Shown one piece after another: positions 37,801 to 48,715 of a DNA stretch of 64,000 nt. Origin of the DNA: Rhizophagus irregularis (Eukaryota > Glomeromycota > Glomeromycetes > Glomerales > Glomeraceae); NCBI RefSeq assembly GCF_026210795.1, contig NC_089454.1:2790001-2854000 (forward strand). Reading direction: 5' to 3'. The notes under the pieces were generated by a model. It saw only the letters and a program-made list of their open reading frames with translations, did no database searches and had not been told where the DNA came from. The translations under genes and the position numbers were made by a program. Numbering within the stretch: the first letter of the stretch is position 1; every line of letters begins with the position of its first letter.

Positions 37801-39120
37801 GTCAAAAAAAATTTTTTGAAATTTTGAAACTAAAAAAAGTTAAAAACTCGAAATTTTTCAAAAAAGTCAAAAATGAAACAGCTTGATTAAACTTTTAAAA
37901 AAGAAGTTTGACAGTTTGATAGAAAAAAAATAATAATTAAAAAAAGCACTGATAGTTCGATAGAAACTTTTTTTTTAAAAAAAAATTACTCAAAAGTTTA
38001 AACTTCTCAAAAAAAAAGTTTCTCAAAAGCTTGAACTTTTCAAAAAAAAGAAAAAAAAATTAGATAGTTCGGTTAAGAAAAATTAAAAAATTTCAAAAGC
38101 TCAAAACTTCCAAAAAAAAAAAATTAAAAAAAAGAAGGTTTGATAGTTTGATCGAAACTTTTAAAAGAAAATTAAAAAAAATAGTTAAAAAGTTTAGACT
38201 TTGATCAAAACCTTTAAAAGAGTTTTAGTTTGAAACTTACTAAAAGGCTAAATCCACTCGTCATAACACATGTGATGTACAAATACCCTTTTAATTATTT
38301 TTTTTTATAATAAAAATTAATAAAGTATGTGATAAATTAATAGTAAATTTTAGTACCAGCAAAATCATAAGCAATAAAATTATAATAATAAATTCTGTAA
38401 TATTGTAAGCGATAAAAATTAATAAAATTTTACAATTAATTAATTTAATTTAATTTAAGTATCAAGTTAGATGTGTATTTAAATTTTAAATTTAAGCTAT
38501 TTTGTTTAATTAAACGCGTATTTAATTTAAGCTATTTAATTTAATTCAAGTATTAAATTTAGCTATTTAATTTTTAAAAAGCTATTAATTTAAACTATTT
38601 TATGTATTAAATTAGACGCGTATTTAAGTATTTAAGTCAAAAGAAAATTATATATGTATACAGTATATATGTATTAATTGTAATTTTTTTAAATATAAAA
38701 GTACAAGATCATAAAGTTTATTTCCTAAATTCCTAATCTATTTTAAATAAATTTTTATTTTCCACACCTAACTAATATAATACGAAAATTATCCCTATAA
38801 AAATTATAAAAATAAGCACAAATTAGAACAAAATTACAAATGTTTCAAAATCATTATGCTCCTCTTAACCATTGTAAGAAATCGCTATAATACATATAAT
38901 CCTATCATATATCGAATGAAAGAATTACTAAGCAGATGACGTCATATAACTTTTCAGTAAAATTCAATTCATCAAGTAAATCACGTGATATTATATTAAT
39001 AATAATTGAACGTCTGAACGATTAATTAAACTTTTTTTAACTCTACTCTTTTCCTGTTTCCCACACTTCCATTTTCACACTTTCGTCTTCCCCTTTCCCA
39101 ATATTTTTCCTCTTATTTCT
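37801..39120. other. Spacer between the two micro-exon arrays
   Basis: From 37800 to about 38250 there are loose repeats of short units such as TTTGATAGTTTGAT and CTCAAAAGTTTAAAC with poly-A runs. The rest is AT-rich with TTTAATTTAAG-type repetition near 38440-38640. No gene. Confidence 0.45.
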
Positions 39121-39810
39121 TTTTTAGACGACTTCTCAGTTCTTTGGATGTGGTATTCTGGTAAGTTTTGTAATTTTTTTATTTTCTTTATTATTTTGTT
39201 GCATTATTCTAAATTACAATATTTTTTTTTTATTTCATTCATGCAAAAAAAGAAAAATTACGCTTTATCTTTTAAAAACAGCTACTAAATCTTTTTTCTT
39301 TTTTTTAGGTGGTTTGTTCTTCAGCTCATGGACGCGTGTGAACTTTAGTGAAGTTTTTCAAACTTATCTTAATGAAACGTTTTGCTAACATTTTGTTATT
39401 TTTTTCATATATCGAAGGTAATATCAAAATTTATTTTTGATTTTTATGTAACAAAACATCAACTAACATTTCGTATTTTGCATTTTGTAGCTTAGACAGC
39501 TTTGGACGGATGTGGATTTCGGTAGGTTTTTTTTTAACACTATTTTTTTAATGAATTCTTTCATTTTTTTAGACAGTTGGACGTGCGATTTATATTATTT
39601 CTTCAATAAAACATTTGCTAATGTTTAATTTTCTTTTTTTTTAGAGACCCGGTTGGTAAGTTTATGAATTTGTTTCAAAAACTTTAAAAAATGTTATTTA
39701 ACGTTTCTAACTTTTTTTAGGAATCTTACCCGATTTTTGGATTATGGAACAACTATTTCTTTATTTTTTTTGTAGGTTTCCCTTTGGACTTTATTAGATA
39801 GGCGGTAAGT
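39121..39810 (+). repeat. Micro-exon-like array (array C)
   Basis: On the plus strand, blocks are bordered by TTTTTTAG or TTTGTAG and by GTAAG/GTAGG: 39128-39160 (ends GGTATTCTG), 39309-39417, 39491-39531 (ends GTGGATTTCG), 39573 onward, 39645-39655 and 39776-39804. Several contain CTTTGGATGTG or TTTGGACGGATGTG, resembling the blocks of array B on the opposite strand. The intervals have intron-like size and ends. No long reading frame results when the blocks are read together. Confidence 0.5.
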
Positions 39811-40685
39811 TTCAAAACTAACTTTGAAATTTTAATTTTTTCTATTAAAAAATCAAAGTTGTTTACTGTAGTCACTGATGATAGAAGCTTTTAAAACTAT
39901 ACGGTCAATTTTTAGTCATCCATACAACAACCAACAGTTTGCCTTTGTTTCCGTTAATGGATTCGAAATTACCAATCAAACTGTGCTGGAATGCCCTGTG
40001 TTCAAGCTCCAGTCTGTGAATAGATAACAACGTGTCTTTCCTATGAGCATGATTCCGTCATACAAGTACTATGCATTTTATTCACTATTGTAATGAGAAT
40101 GAATGCATTGATGGTTACAATCTAGAAAACGAAAGAAATCTTTATTTCTTTAAAGATGCTTAAATATGTATTTTATATGGTTTATTTTGATTTTACATTT
40201 ACAATTAATTATTACAAGTAATTTGAGTTATCTATACTCAGTTTATACATGAATAATGTTTCGATATGATTTATCATATACGTGGCCACAATGTGATTAA
40301 GATTTATTATAAAAGCTGTTATAGTGTAATTAAGATTTATTCTATATATGCCTACAATGTAGTTATAACGTTTTTAAGAAGACACTGTAATTTATTAATG
40401 ATTTATTAAAGTTTTATTACATAATTTGTTATGCCAATCAACAATTTATTGAATTTTATTTACATAATTAGTTATGATGATGCTACGATATATTATATAA
40501 GTTGCTATCGATGATATTGCGATTTATTGACGATCTGTGAATATCGCCTTAATATCCAGTAACTAAACCTATGACGAAGCCATAACTAACTCATGACTAA
40601 CTCATGACTAACATGTGATTAACTCTTTTCCTGATTGTTTACAAGTTGGCCATGGTTTAGTCACGACTTCGTCTTGGTTTGACAT
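39811..40685. other. Non-coding region before the BTB gene
   Basis: Loose repeats of GTGATTAAGATTTATT at about 40293-40340, and TGACTAACTCA repeats at 40585-40610. No gene recognised. Part of it may serve as the BTB gene promoter. Confidence 0.4.
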
Positions 40686-40745
40686 GTTTCTGTAAAGTAA
40701 TTTCCACATTTGAAACTCTTTTTCTTTTTTTAAAAAAAAGACAAA

Positions 40746-42284
40746 ATGTCTACCCAATTTTTTTCAAAATTAAGTCAAAACTATATTGAATTATTAGATG
40801 ATGATGAATATTATGATATAACAATTGAAGTTGGAGAGGATCCTAACATAAAAATCTTTCGTGCTCATATGAATATTTTGTGTTACCGGTCTTCATATTT
40901 ACGACGAACTTTTGCTTCTAATAAAAAAAATAAGGATAATGTTTTAACTCATATTAAATTATCAAACATATCACCTGAAATCTTTCAGATTATTTTAAAG
41001 TAAGAGTTTGTATAGAATAAATTTTTATGTAATAACATAATCTCAAATTTTTAAATATTCAAATTATTTTAAATTTAAAATTCAAATTTTTTGTATAGGT
41101 ATATCTATGGTGGTATTATTTCATTGAATGAACAAGACACTTCGAAGATTCTCAAACTATTATTGGCTGCGGATGAGCTGCTTCTTCAAGAATTAGTTGA
41201 TTATTTACAAAAATATTTAATTGAAAATAAAATCGAATGGATGGAACAACATTTTGAGCTTATTCATAGAACAAGCTTTCAATCAAATTCTTTATTAGAA
41301 CTTCAACAATATTGTACGGATTTTATGGTAAAATCTCCAGAGAAAATATTTAAATCACTTGACTTCACTTCACTTCCTGAAAAATCTTTAGTTCAACTTA
41401 TTAAAAGAGATGATTTACAAATGAGAGAAATTGAGGTTTGGGAACATGTATTAAAATGGAGTCTCGCACAAAATCGTACACTTCTTCCAGATCCTAACAA
41501 TTGGTCGGATGATGATTTCAAGGCAATGAAAAATTCTTTACAACATTGTTTATGTTTAATTAGATTTTTTAGTTTATCATCCAAAGAATTTTTAGAAAGA
41601 GTTCGTCCCTATAAAAGACTCTTAAATCATCAACTTTATGAAGATTTATTAAAATCTCATTTGGATCCTAATAGTGAACCAAATAACAGCATTTTATTTC
41701 CTAGAAATATTAGAATTGAGAGTATTATTGATACAAAAATTGTTAATTTAGAAATTGCTTCAACTATTTTGAAATGGATTGATAAAACAGTTATTATTAA
41801 TAATAGCAAATTTGATCATTTAAGAGAATTATATTTACCGTATAAATTTCAATTATTATTAAGAGGAAGTCGAGATGGATTTACACCTAAAAAATTTCAT
41901 GAATTATGTAATGATTTATATCATACCATTACCTTTATTAAAGTAAAAGAAACAGAAGAAATTATTGGTGGATATAATCCGATAATATGGAGTTCTTCAG
42001 ATACTTGGGGAGAAACAAAACATAGTTTTATTTTTTCTTTTAAAGAAAAGGATATTAAAAGTGCAATTATCAGTAATATAAAAGAAACAGAACATGCATT
42101 GAATTATGGCGCTGAACGTGGTCCATATTTTGGCATTGACATTATTATAAAAGCTGCTAGTGAGTCTGCAAATTACAATGGAATTTCTTGTAAAAGGAGA
42201 TATTATGAAAAAAAAATCAGAGATACTGAAAATGGATTTTCAATAGAAGACTATGAAGTATTTCAAATCAAAAAGAGAGAATAA
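40746..42284 (+). CDS. BTB-BACK-TLDc protein
   Basis: Two exons in phase (40746-40999 and 41099-42284) give 479 aa. The BTB/POZ domain covers about residues 20-115: YYDITIEVGEDPNIKIFRAH opens it, then LCYRSSYLRRTF and KYIYGGIISL. A BACK-like helical region follows (VWEHVLKWSLAQNR). The C-terminal 180 residues form a TLDc domain, with KFHELCNDLYHTITFIKVKE near its start, IIGGYNPIIWSSSDTW in the middle and GPYFGIDIIIKAAS near the end. BTB domains of this type dimerise and often bridge to Cullin-3 ubiquitin ligases; TLDc domains are linked to V-ATPase regulation and oxidative stress. BTB-TLDc and BTB-kelch genes are numerous in this fungal group. The gene looks intact; its target is unknown. It starts 45 bp after the inverted repeat at 40701. 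Confidence 0.92.
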
Positions 42285-42428
42285 AATTAATTTTACATGT
42301 AATTATAAAAAATCGAATACACTATTATGATTTCTTTAAACTGATTCTTTATTATCGAATTTTACAGGTCCTTATTCCCTTTATTAATATATTTAAATTA
42401 CTTTATATACTTTTTATAAGTTTCTTAA

Positions 42429-43005
42429 TTGCCGATCCGCCTAAAATCGGCACTGCGTTACTAATAAAATTCGGGGTTAAATTTGCCGAGAACACAAACT
42501 TCAAAAAAGGATATCTCATAGATGACATATTGACTATAAAAAAAAAATCATATGATATACTGAAAAAATACTTGAAAAAAACGAATTTGCAAAAAAAAGT
42601 TATACATTCGTATGCAAAATAATGAGTTTACTATGCGCGCGCGTCAGATTTACACCTTAAAATATACGAAATTTCAATATTTCATTTTACTATATTGCAT
42701 TATTTACAATAAAAACCTATAATTTTTAGCTTCTAAAGTTGGTTTTAAAAGCTTTTTTAAAATATTTTTATTATTAAAAACAAGTGAAAGTTGAAGAAAA
42801 CCAGTTACAGAAATATAATTATAAAATTTTTTGGCAAATATGACTTGTCATAAAATGAAAGAAAATATTGTTTTTATGATATTTCTGTTTGTAAAATGGG
42901 TGAAACTTATTTCGCGCGCGAGATGCAAAAAATGCTTTTTTTTATTATCGCTATTATCCCCGAATTTTATTAGTAACGCAGTGCCGTTTTTAGGCGGATC
43001 GGCAA
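42429..43005. mobile_element. MITE with TTAA target sites (piggyBac-like)
   Basis: Near-perfect inverted ends of about 50 bp: the left starts TTGCCGATCCGCCTAAAA at 42429 and continues with CACTGCGTTACTAATAAAAT; the right is its complement ending at 43005. TTAA lies directly outside at 42425-42428 and 43006-43009, the target-site signature of piggyBac-type elements. The centre has no transposase. CGCGCGCG stretches near 42637 and 42914 form a second inverted pair. Identity of the arms points to recent movement by a transposase supplied elsewhere. Confidence 0.85.
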
Positions 43006-43612
43006 TTAAGTCGTTAACATTATTTTATATTACATTCTTCTAGTAGCTATTTATAGAGTTAAAGAATAATTCAGATAAGAAGCATTTTAATGAATTTTTC
43101 TCTATATATTCAACAATATTAGCTTTAATTATCTTGCATTTCACTTTTTTAGATAAGTTCCGTTCTATTAAATTTCACAAGCTATAACTATTGCAACTAT
43201 CTCAAGGCCTTTAGTTTAAAGTGATACCTTTCTAACTTTCACGGTCTTTAACTTCTCGTATAAACGTTTTATTTGCTTAATTTGGGGTTTTCATTGATTA
43301 TAATTTAATCAATACGTTGATTATAAATAATAGATGAAGAAATGTACGGGTGCAAATTTCTTTTGTAAATTTTAGCGAATACGTTTATCACTGATGTGCG
43401 TTATACTGTAAAAAATGTGCAAAGATCAGTTTATAATTGAACTATTAAAAATGATATATATTAAGGCCTTAAAGTGCTCGTAAGTTATAAAGTATAGTCA
43501 ATTATTTTATTAATAGTTTGGGATTTCAAGTGCTAAAATATTTAAATTGTACCTTTTATGAGAAATACTATTTTAAGTTAAAGAATTTGTAAATATAATT
43601 GTCACAATAATA
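43006..43612. other. AT-rich spacer
   Basis: Between two mobile elements. No gene or clear repeat seen. Confidence 0.5.
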
Positions 43613-45198
43613 CCCTATAAAAAAATTGGATACGTTTTTTGTAAAGTTTTTATACGATTTTTTTCCTTAGAAATAACGTATCATAATAGGATACGGGAAA
43701 ATGCACAATTCCGTATCACTAAAAATATGGTTTGGATACGGAATTTGCACGGGATTCATATGGAATTTACATGATTTGATCACTGATTTTATCACGAAAT
43801 TTATACGATTTGGTTACTGAATTTACTACTTGTATTACAGTTTACTATAATTGTATTTACATAAATCTAATTTTACTTTATTAAATTAAATAAAAAATAA
43901 AAAATAAACAAAATACAATTACATTTTGAAAATTCCCTCCTTATTAAAACCACCTATTGTAACCAAAATTATCTATAAGTTCAGGTTCATTTAGAGTCAA
44001 ACAACCTAAAAAAAACAAAAAAAAGAAACATAAGAACGTCTAACTTAATTGGAAACAAAACCCCCCTTCATATAGTATCTGCAATCGTCCAAGTCACCAA
44101 AGGTCAGCATTCCTACAAAAAAAGAAAGAGAACTCCAGAATGTCTGACCTACATAAAAGAAAAGAATTATGAAGCGTCTAATGAAAAAGAAACCAAAACA
44201 ACAAAATAAATCCAAAACTGACCTACAAAAAAAGAAGACTCTGAAGCAACAAAACTGAAACAACCTACAAAAAGAAAAGAATCTGAACCCAACCTACAAA
44301 AAAACAAGAAAATTTGAACTGACCTAAAAAAAGAAAAAAAATCCTGAATCATCCTACAAAAAGAAAAGGACTCCCAAACTGATCAACAAAAAAGAAAAAA
44401 AGAAACTGAATATTCTCACAAAAAAAATCTGCTGGCCTATGAAATTAAATATAAATAAAGAAGAAAGGGGAATAAAGAATAAACCAAAAAAAATATTTTT
44501 TTAAAAAGAGGGATAACGAAGTTAGGAAAGTTAAAAAAAATTTTTTTTTAAAGGGAAGACGTCAAAGTTAGAAAAATAAAAATTTTTTTATAAAGAGGAA
44601 ATAGAAAATTTTTTTTAAAAAAAAAGAAGAGTGGGAATAAAAGAAACAATTTTTTTTTAAGGGAGTGACGAAAAAAAATTTTTTTTCAAAGGAGAGTGAC
44701 GAAAAAAAAATTTTTTTAAAGTGAGGTACGAAAAAAAAAAAATTGTTTTTAAAAGGGGGTGACGAAGTAAGAAGAAAAATTTAGAAAAAATAACAAAAAT
44801 AAGACAAGAGAAAGAGAAAGGAAAGGAAAGACAGAAAGGAAGATCGGAAGATCAAACTCATCAAAGTAAGGGTTTATATAAAAACAAAAAACGTATCATA
44901 ACAAAACAATAAACAATCATGTGATCTCGTGTTATGATACGGAATTTTTGTAAAATTATCTTCTAAATATATTAACTGTTAAGTTCAAAAATTCCGTATA
45001 CATTCCGCATGATTAATTTTTTCCGTATACATTTCGTATACATTAGTTTTTTTAAAAAATGTTCAAAAATGAATTGCTTATTAAATATACGGAATTTGTA
45101 TACGGAATCTATAGAAACGTACATAAAATGTATACAAAACGTATCCTTTCAGTATCCATATTAAAACAATAAAAAGATATTATTGGGCGTTTTTTATA
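43613..45198. mobile_element. Candidate element with GGATACG subterminal repeats
   Basis: The left end starts CCCTATAAAAAAATTGGATA and the right end, read inwards, contains TATAAAAAACGCC and GGATACG. Both sides carry many copies of GATACGGAATTT or its inverse close to the ends (43680-43760 and 44930-45150). The interior holds array D and loose repeats of GGGAGTGACGAAAAAAAA (44600-44770). The CCCTAYRAAAAA start is shared with the element at 11114 and the fragment at 17508. No transposase, exact right end or target duplication could be fixed. Confidence 0.45.
43990..44440 (-). repeat. Array of acceptor-like T-rich/TAG units (array D)
   Basis: On the minus strand, about ten units of 30-50 nt each end in TTCTTTTTTTGTAGG or a close variant, separated by short blocks such as TCAGTTTTGGATT or TTGGGTTCAGATT. 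This repeats the acceptor half of the layout seen in arrays A-C, but clear donors are lacking. Confidence 0.6.
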
Positions 45199-45411
45199 AA
45201 ACTAGTAACGATTTTGTTGATCATTTGTTGATCATTTATTTTAAATTTATTATAAATTTTGTCACGAGATTTTCTATGGAAATCATTTCTCAATTTGTTA
45301 TTAAAACACCTGCTGAATTGCCTTGAAATTGAAAATCATTTCCCTTTTTATAAAAAAATTTCCTTTTTGGTAAAAAACTCTCAGATTAATCTTATATAAC
45401 TTTATGAAAAT

Positions 45412-45508
45412 GTCAATGACAATGTCAATGTCAGTGACAATGTCAATGTCAATGTCAATGTCAATGTCAATGTCAATGTCAATGTCAATGTCAATGACAA
45501 TGACAATG
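45412..45508 (+). repeat. Hexanucleotide microsatellite (TGTCAA)n
   Basis: About 16 copies of TGTCAA/TGACAA in tandem. Read on the other strand it codes for a run of Ile-Asp, an artefact of the repeat. Confidence 0.9.
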
Positions 45509-45829
45509 AAAAAAACTTCTAATGCCAACTTTTCGCAAAAACTCTTCCTGTGCCACTAAAAGTCCCTGTTAAATTGTTGCATCATTCAATATTTGCATAA
45601 TTTCATTTTTTTGTTGATCATTAAAATTTCATAAAATATTGCAAAAAAATAAAAAAAATTGTAGAAAAAACGTTTCAGCATTTTTTCATATAATATTATT
45701 AAAAAAAAAATGCCAAAAACTTTTTTTTTTGCATTACTATTAAGAAAAAAACATTTTGGCATTTTTCCATATAAAATTATAATAAAAAATAACACAAAAA
45801 CATTTTTTCTTCATATTTATTTTTTTAAC

Positions 45830-46228
45830 AAAAAATGTCAATACTGATGTTATTAATTAAAAAAAACCAATATTTTTTGATTTTTTAATTACAAAAACGT
45901 CAAGTCTGACGTTTTTTTAATTAAAAAAATCATTTTTTTTGATTTTTTAATTACAAAAATGTCAAGTCTGACGTTTTTTTAATTAAAAAAATCATTTTTT
46001 TTGATTTTTTTTGATTTTTTTTGATTTTTTAATTACAAAAATGTCAAGTCTGACGTTTTTTTAATTAAAAAAATCATTTTTTTTGATTTTTTTTGATTTT
46101 TTTAATTACAAAAACGTCAAGTCTGACGTTTTTTAATTAAAAAAATCATTTTTTTTGATTTTTTAATTACAAAAACGTCAAGTCTGACGTTTTTTAATTA
46201 AAAAAATCATTTTTTTTTGATTTTTAAT
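45830..46228 (+). repeat. Satellite A, 60-80 bp units (left part)
   Basis: About six units, each with ACAAAAACGTCAAGTCTGAC, GTTTTTTTAATTAAAAAAAT and CATTTTTTTTGATTTTT. The core ACGTCAAGTCTGACGT is near-palindromic. The same satellite resumes in the same orientation at 47899. Confidence 0.9.
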
Positions 46229-46239
46229 AGAGTTCTGAA

Positions 46240-46320
46240 TGGGTCAGGTCAGGTCAGGTCAGGTTATATCAGATTATCTGTTTGACCTGACCTGACCTGA
46301 AACCTAAAAAATTTCAGGTT
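46240..46320. repeat. CAGGT repeats forming an inverted pair
   Basis: Five copies of GGTCA followed about 20 bp later by three copies of its inverse (GACCTGACCTGACCTGA), able to form a long hairpin. Degenerate CAGGTCAACCTGTC-type sequence recurs at 47760-47887. Confidence 0.85.
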
Positions 46321-46359
46321 AACCCAAATGATTTTTATTAAATTATTGAAAAAAAACGT

Positions 46360-46975
46360 TGCGCAATGTTTTTTTCTAATATAATGTTATATAAAAAATG
46401 TTTTCGCAACGTTTTTCAATAAAATATAAAAAAAAATGTTGCAAAACATTTTTTCCTAATATAATGTTATAGAAAAAACGTTTTCGCAACGTTTTTCAAT
46501 AAAATATCAAAAAAAATGTTGCGAAACATTTTTTCCTAATATAATGTTATAGAAAAAACGTTTTCGCAACATTTTTCAATAAAATATCAAAAAAAATGTT
46601 GTGAAACATTTTTTCCTAATATAATGTTATAGAAAAAACGTTTTCGCAACGTTTTTCAATAAAATATCAAGAAAAACGTTGCAAAACGTTTTTTCCTAAT
46701 ATAGTCTTATAGAAAAATCAATTTCGCAATAAAATATCAAGAAAAATGTTGCGAAACATTTTTTCTATAACATTATATTAGGAAAAAACATTTCGCAACA
46801 TTTTTCTTGATATTTTATTGGAAAACGTTGTGAAAACGTTTTTTTCTATATCATTATATTAGGAAAAAATATTTTGCAACGTTTGTCAATAAAATATCAA
46901 AAAAAAAACATTGCAAAATGTTTTTTTCTATAGAAAAAACGTCTTCGCAATATTTTTCAATAAAACAAGAGTTCT
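46360..46975. repeat. 80-bp satellite with inverted units
   Basis: Units recur every 80 bp (46438, 46518, 46598, 46677) with ACGTTTTCGCAACGTTTTTC and CCTAATATAATGTTATAG as landmarks. From about 46740 the units are in reverse orientation. The same family returns at 47505-47730. Confidence 0.85.
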
Positions 46976-47059
46976 GTTTAAAGGAGAGTTAGGACTATAA
47001 AATGTAAAGTATATGAAATATGATTTATTTTGAACTTGTTCATTTCAATAAAATCATGA

Positions 47060-47500
47060 CATTCGAAAAAATCTATGTTACAACCTAATAGCTTAATTCT
47101 AATTAGCTAATTTTGTATTAGGTTTTAATTTAAAAAATTAAGCAGTATCAAGGAGAATTCTCGCAAATTTTTCTTAATACTGCTTAAATTATAATTTAGC
47201 TAATTTAGTATTAGGTTTTAACCTAAAAAGTTAGGCAGTATTAAGGGAAATTCTCATGAATTTTTCTTAATACTGCTTAATTCTAATTTAGCTAATTTAG
47301 TATTGGGTTTAATTTAAAAAATTAAGCAGTATCAAGGAAAATACTCGCGAATTTTTCTTAATACTGCTTAATTCTAATTTAGCTAATTTAGTATTAGGTT
47401 TTAATTTAAAAATTAAGCAGTATCAAGGAAAATTCTCGCGAATTTTTCTTAATACTGTTTAATTCTAATTTAGCTAATTTAGTATTAGTTTTAATTTAAA
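47060..47500 (+). repeat. 90-bp satellite in the centre of the block
   Basis: About five units, each with CTAATTTAGCTAATTTAGTA, TTAAGCAGTATCAAGG and CGAATTTTTCTTAATACTGC. The two AGCAGTAT/ATACTGC parts make each unit a potential hairpin. Confidence 0.88.
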
Positions 47501-47504
47501 AATA

Positions 47505-47730
47505 ATTTTAAAAACGTTTTTTTCTAATATAATCTTATAGAAAAAATGTTTTTGCAACGTTTTTCAATAAAATATCAAAAAAAAAGTTGCAAAACATTTT
47601 TTTCTAATATAATCTTATAGAAAAAATGTTTTCGCAACATTTTTCAATAAAATATCAAAAAAAAAGTTGCGAAATGTTTTTTTCTAATATAATCTTATAG
47701 AAAAATCATTTTCCCAATGTTTTTTTTAAT
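47505..47730 (+). repeat. 80-bp satellite, second block
   Basis: Two to three units of the family at 46360-46975 (TTTCTAATATAATCTTATAG, then CAACATTTTTCAATAAAATA). Confidence 0.85.
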
Positions 47731-47898
47731 ATATTATTATAAAATAATAGTATTGTTAGTTTCAGGTCAACAGGTCATTCAGATTTTACTGATGTTACAA
47801 CCTTAACTGATGCCAAATCGAAATTGCTAAACCTGACCTGATAAATTCAGGTCAACCTGTCAAGGTTACCTGAATTTGGACAACCTGTTCAGAACTCT

Positions 47899-48190
47899 AA
47901 TTTTTAACCACAGAAACGTCAAGTCTGACGTTTTTTAACTAAAAAAAATTCAGTTTTTGATTTTTTAATTACAAAAACGTCAAGTCTGACATTTTTAATT
48001 AATAAAATCATTTTTTTTTGATTATTAATTACAAAAATGCCAAGTCTTACGTTTTTAACCAAAAAAATTAATTTTTTTGACTTTTAATCAAATCTAACGT
48101 AAAAATGATTTTTTAATCATAAAAACGTCAAGTCTGACGTTTTTAATAAAAAAAAATCAATTTTTTTTATATTTAATTATAAAAACGTTT
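47899..48190 (+). repeat. Satellite A (right part)
   Basis: Four more diverged units of the satellite at 45830-46228, in the same orientation. Confidence 0.85.
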
Positions 48191-48515
48191 GATGACCCGA
48201 CCTAAAATTTTCAAGTCAATCTGACAGTATAATGATTATAACTCACTAACAATTACCAAGTTACTCTAGTTTCTTATAGGGATATATATTCTCAAAATAA
48301 AATTTATTTTTAATCGTTATATTTTATGGTGGCATTATTTAATAAGTTGATTTTATTTTGACTAAGTGAGTAATTAATGTTTTTATTCCATGTCTTTTCC
48401 GTAAATGTAACATATTTATGACCTCAAATCATGGAATATTCAACATTCGCGGATTTTTATAGATATAATGGAAATATTTAGAAAAAATCTATTACGGAGG
48501 TTCATATTACATGTA
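48191..48515. other. AT-rich spacer
   Basis: No gene or repeat seen between satellite A and the MITE. Confidence 0.5.
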
Positions 48516-48713
48516 CAGTCAGACCTCCATAATTGCACACCCCTTGGGACCATATGCATAATTTTCAAAATAGTGCATTTAAAGAGGGTGTGCATTTATA
48601 GAGGTAAAATAATTAGAGATCATATAAGCTTGGGACCAAATCAGAGGGTGCATTTAGAGAGGGTATACATAGTGGGTGCAATTATGGAGAGTGCAATTAT
48701 AGAGGTCTGACTG
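48516..48713. mobile_element. pogo/Tc1-type MITE
   Basis: A 198-bp element with inverted ends CAGTCAGACCTCYATAATTG (Y marks the one difference), flanked by TA on both sides (48514-48515 and 48714-48715). A CAGT start with TA duplication fits the pogo group. The interior repeats motifs such as GTGCATTTAGAGAGGGT. It has no transposase; the open frame crossing it is an artefact. Confidence 0.88.
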
Positions 48714-48715
48714 TA

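Larger units (their letters stand above)
36512..40701. mobile_element. Candidate non-autonomous element, 16-bp inverted ends
   Basis: ATTACTTTACAGAAAC at 36512-36527 is exactly inverted at 40686-40701. The 4.2 kb between them holds no transposase but contains two arrays of exon-like units that point away from each other (37195-37800 on minus, 39121-39810 on plus), and tandem TGACTAACTCA near the right end. A matching target duplication is not seen. The inverted ends could be the termini of an old DNA element; chance is unlikely at 16 bp but cannot be excluded. Confidence 0.45.
46229..47898. mobile_element. Repeat-filled element inserted in satellite A
   Basis: AGAGTTCTGAA at 46229-46239 is exactly inverted at 47888-47898. 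The sequence outside both ends is satellite A in the same orientation, and AAT flanks both sides as a possible 3-bp target duplication. The 1670 bp inside consist of other tandem repeats arranged almost symmetrically: GGTCA-type repeats next to each end, then an 80-bp satellite, with a 90-bp satellite in the centre. No coding sequence is present. Confidence 0.65.

Noticed and set aside
45301-45528. Frame coding for a run of Ile-Asp
   Set aside because: Artefact of the TGTCAA microsatellite.
45830-46228. CRISPR-like regular repeats
   Set aside because: Repeats and spacers both recur, the palindrome is part of an AT-rich satellite, and the genome is eukaryotic.
48468-48710. 80-codon open frame
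   Set aside because: Lies almost wholly inside the pogo-type MITE.
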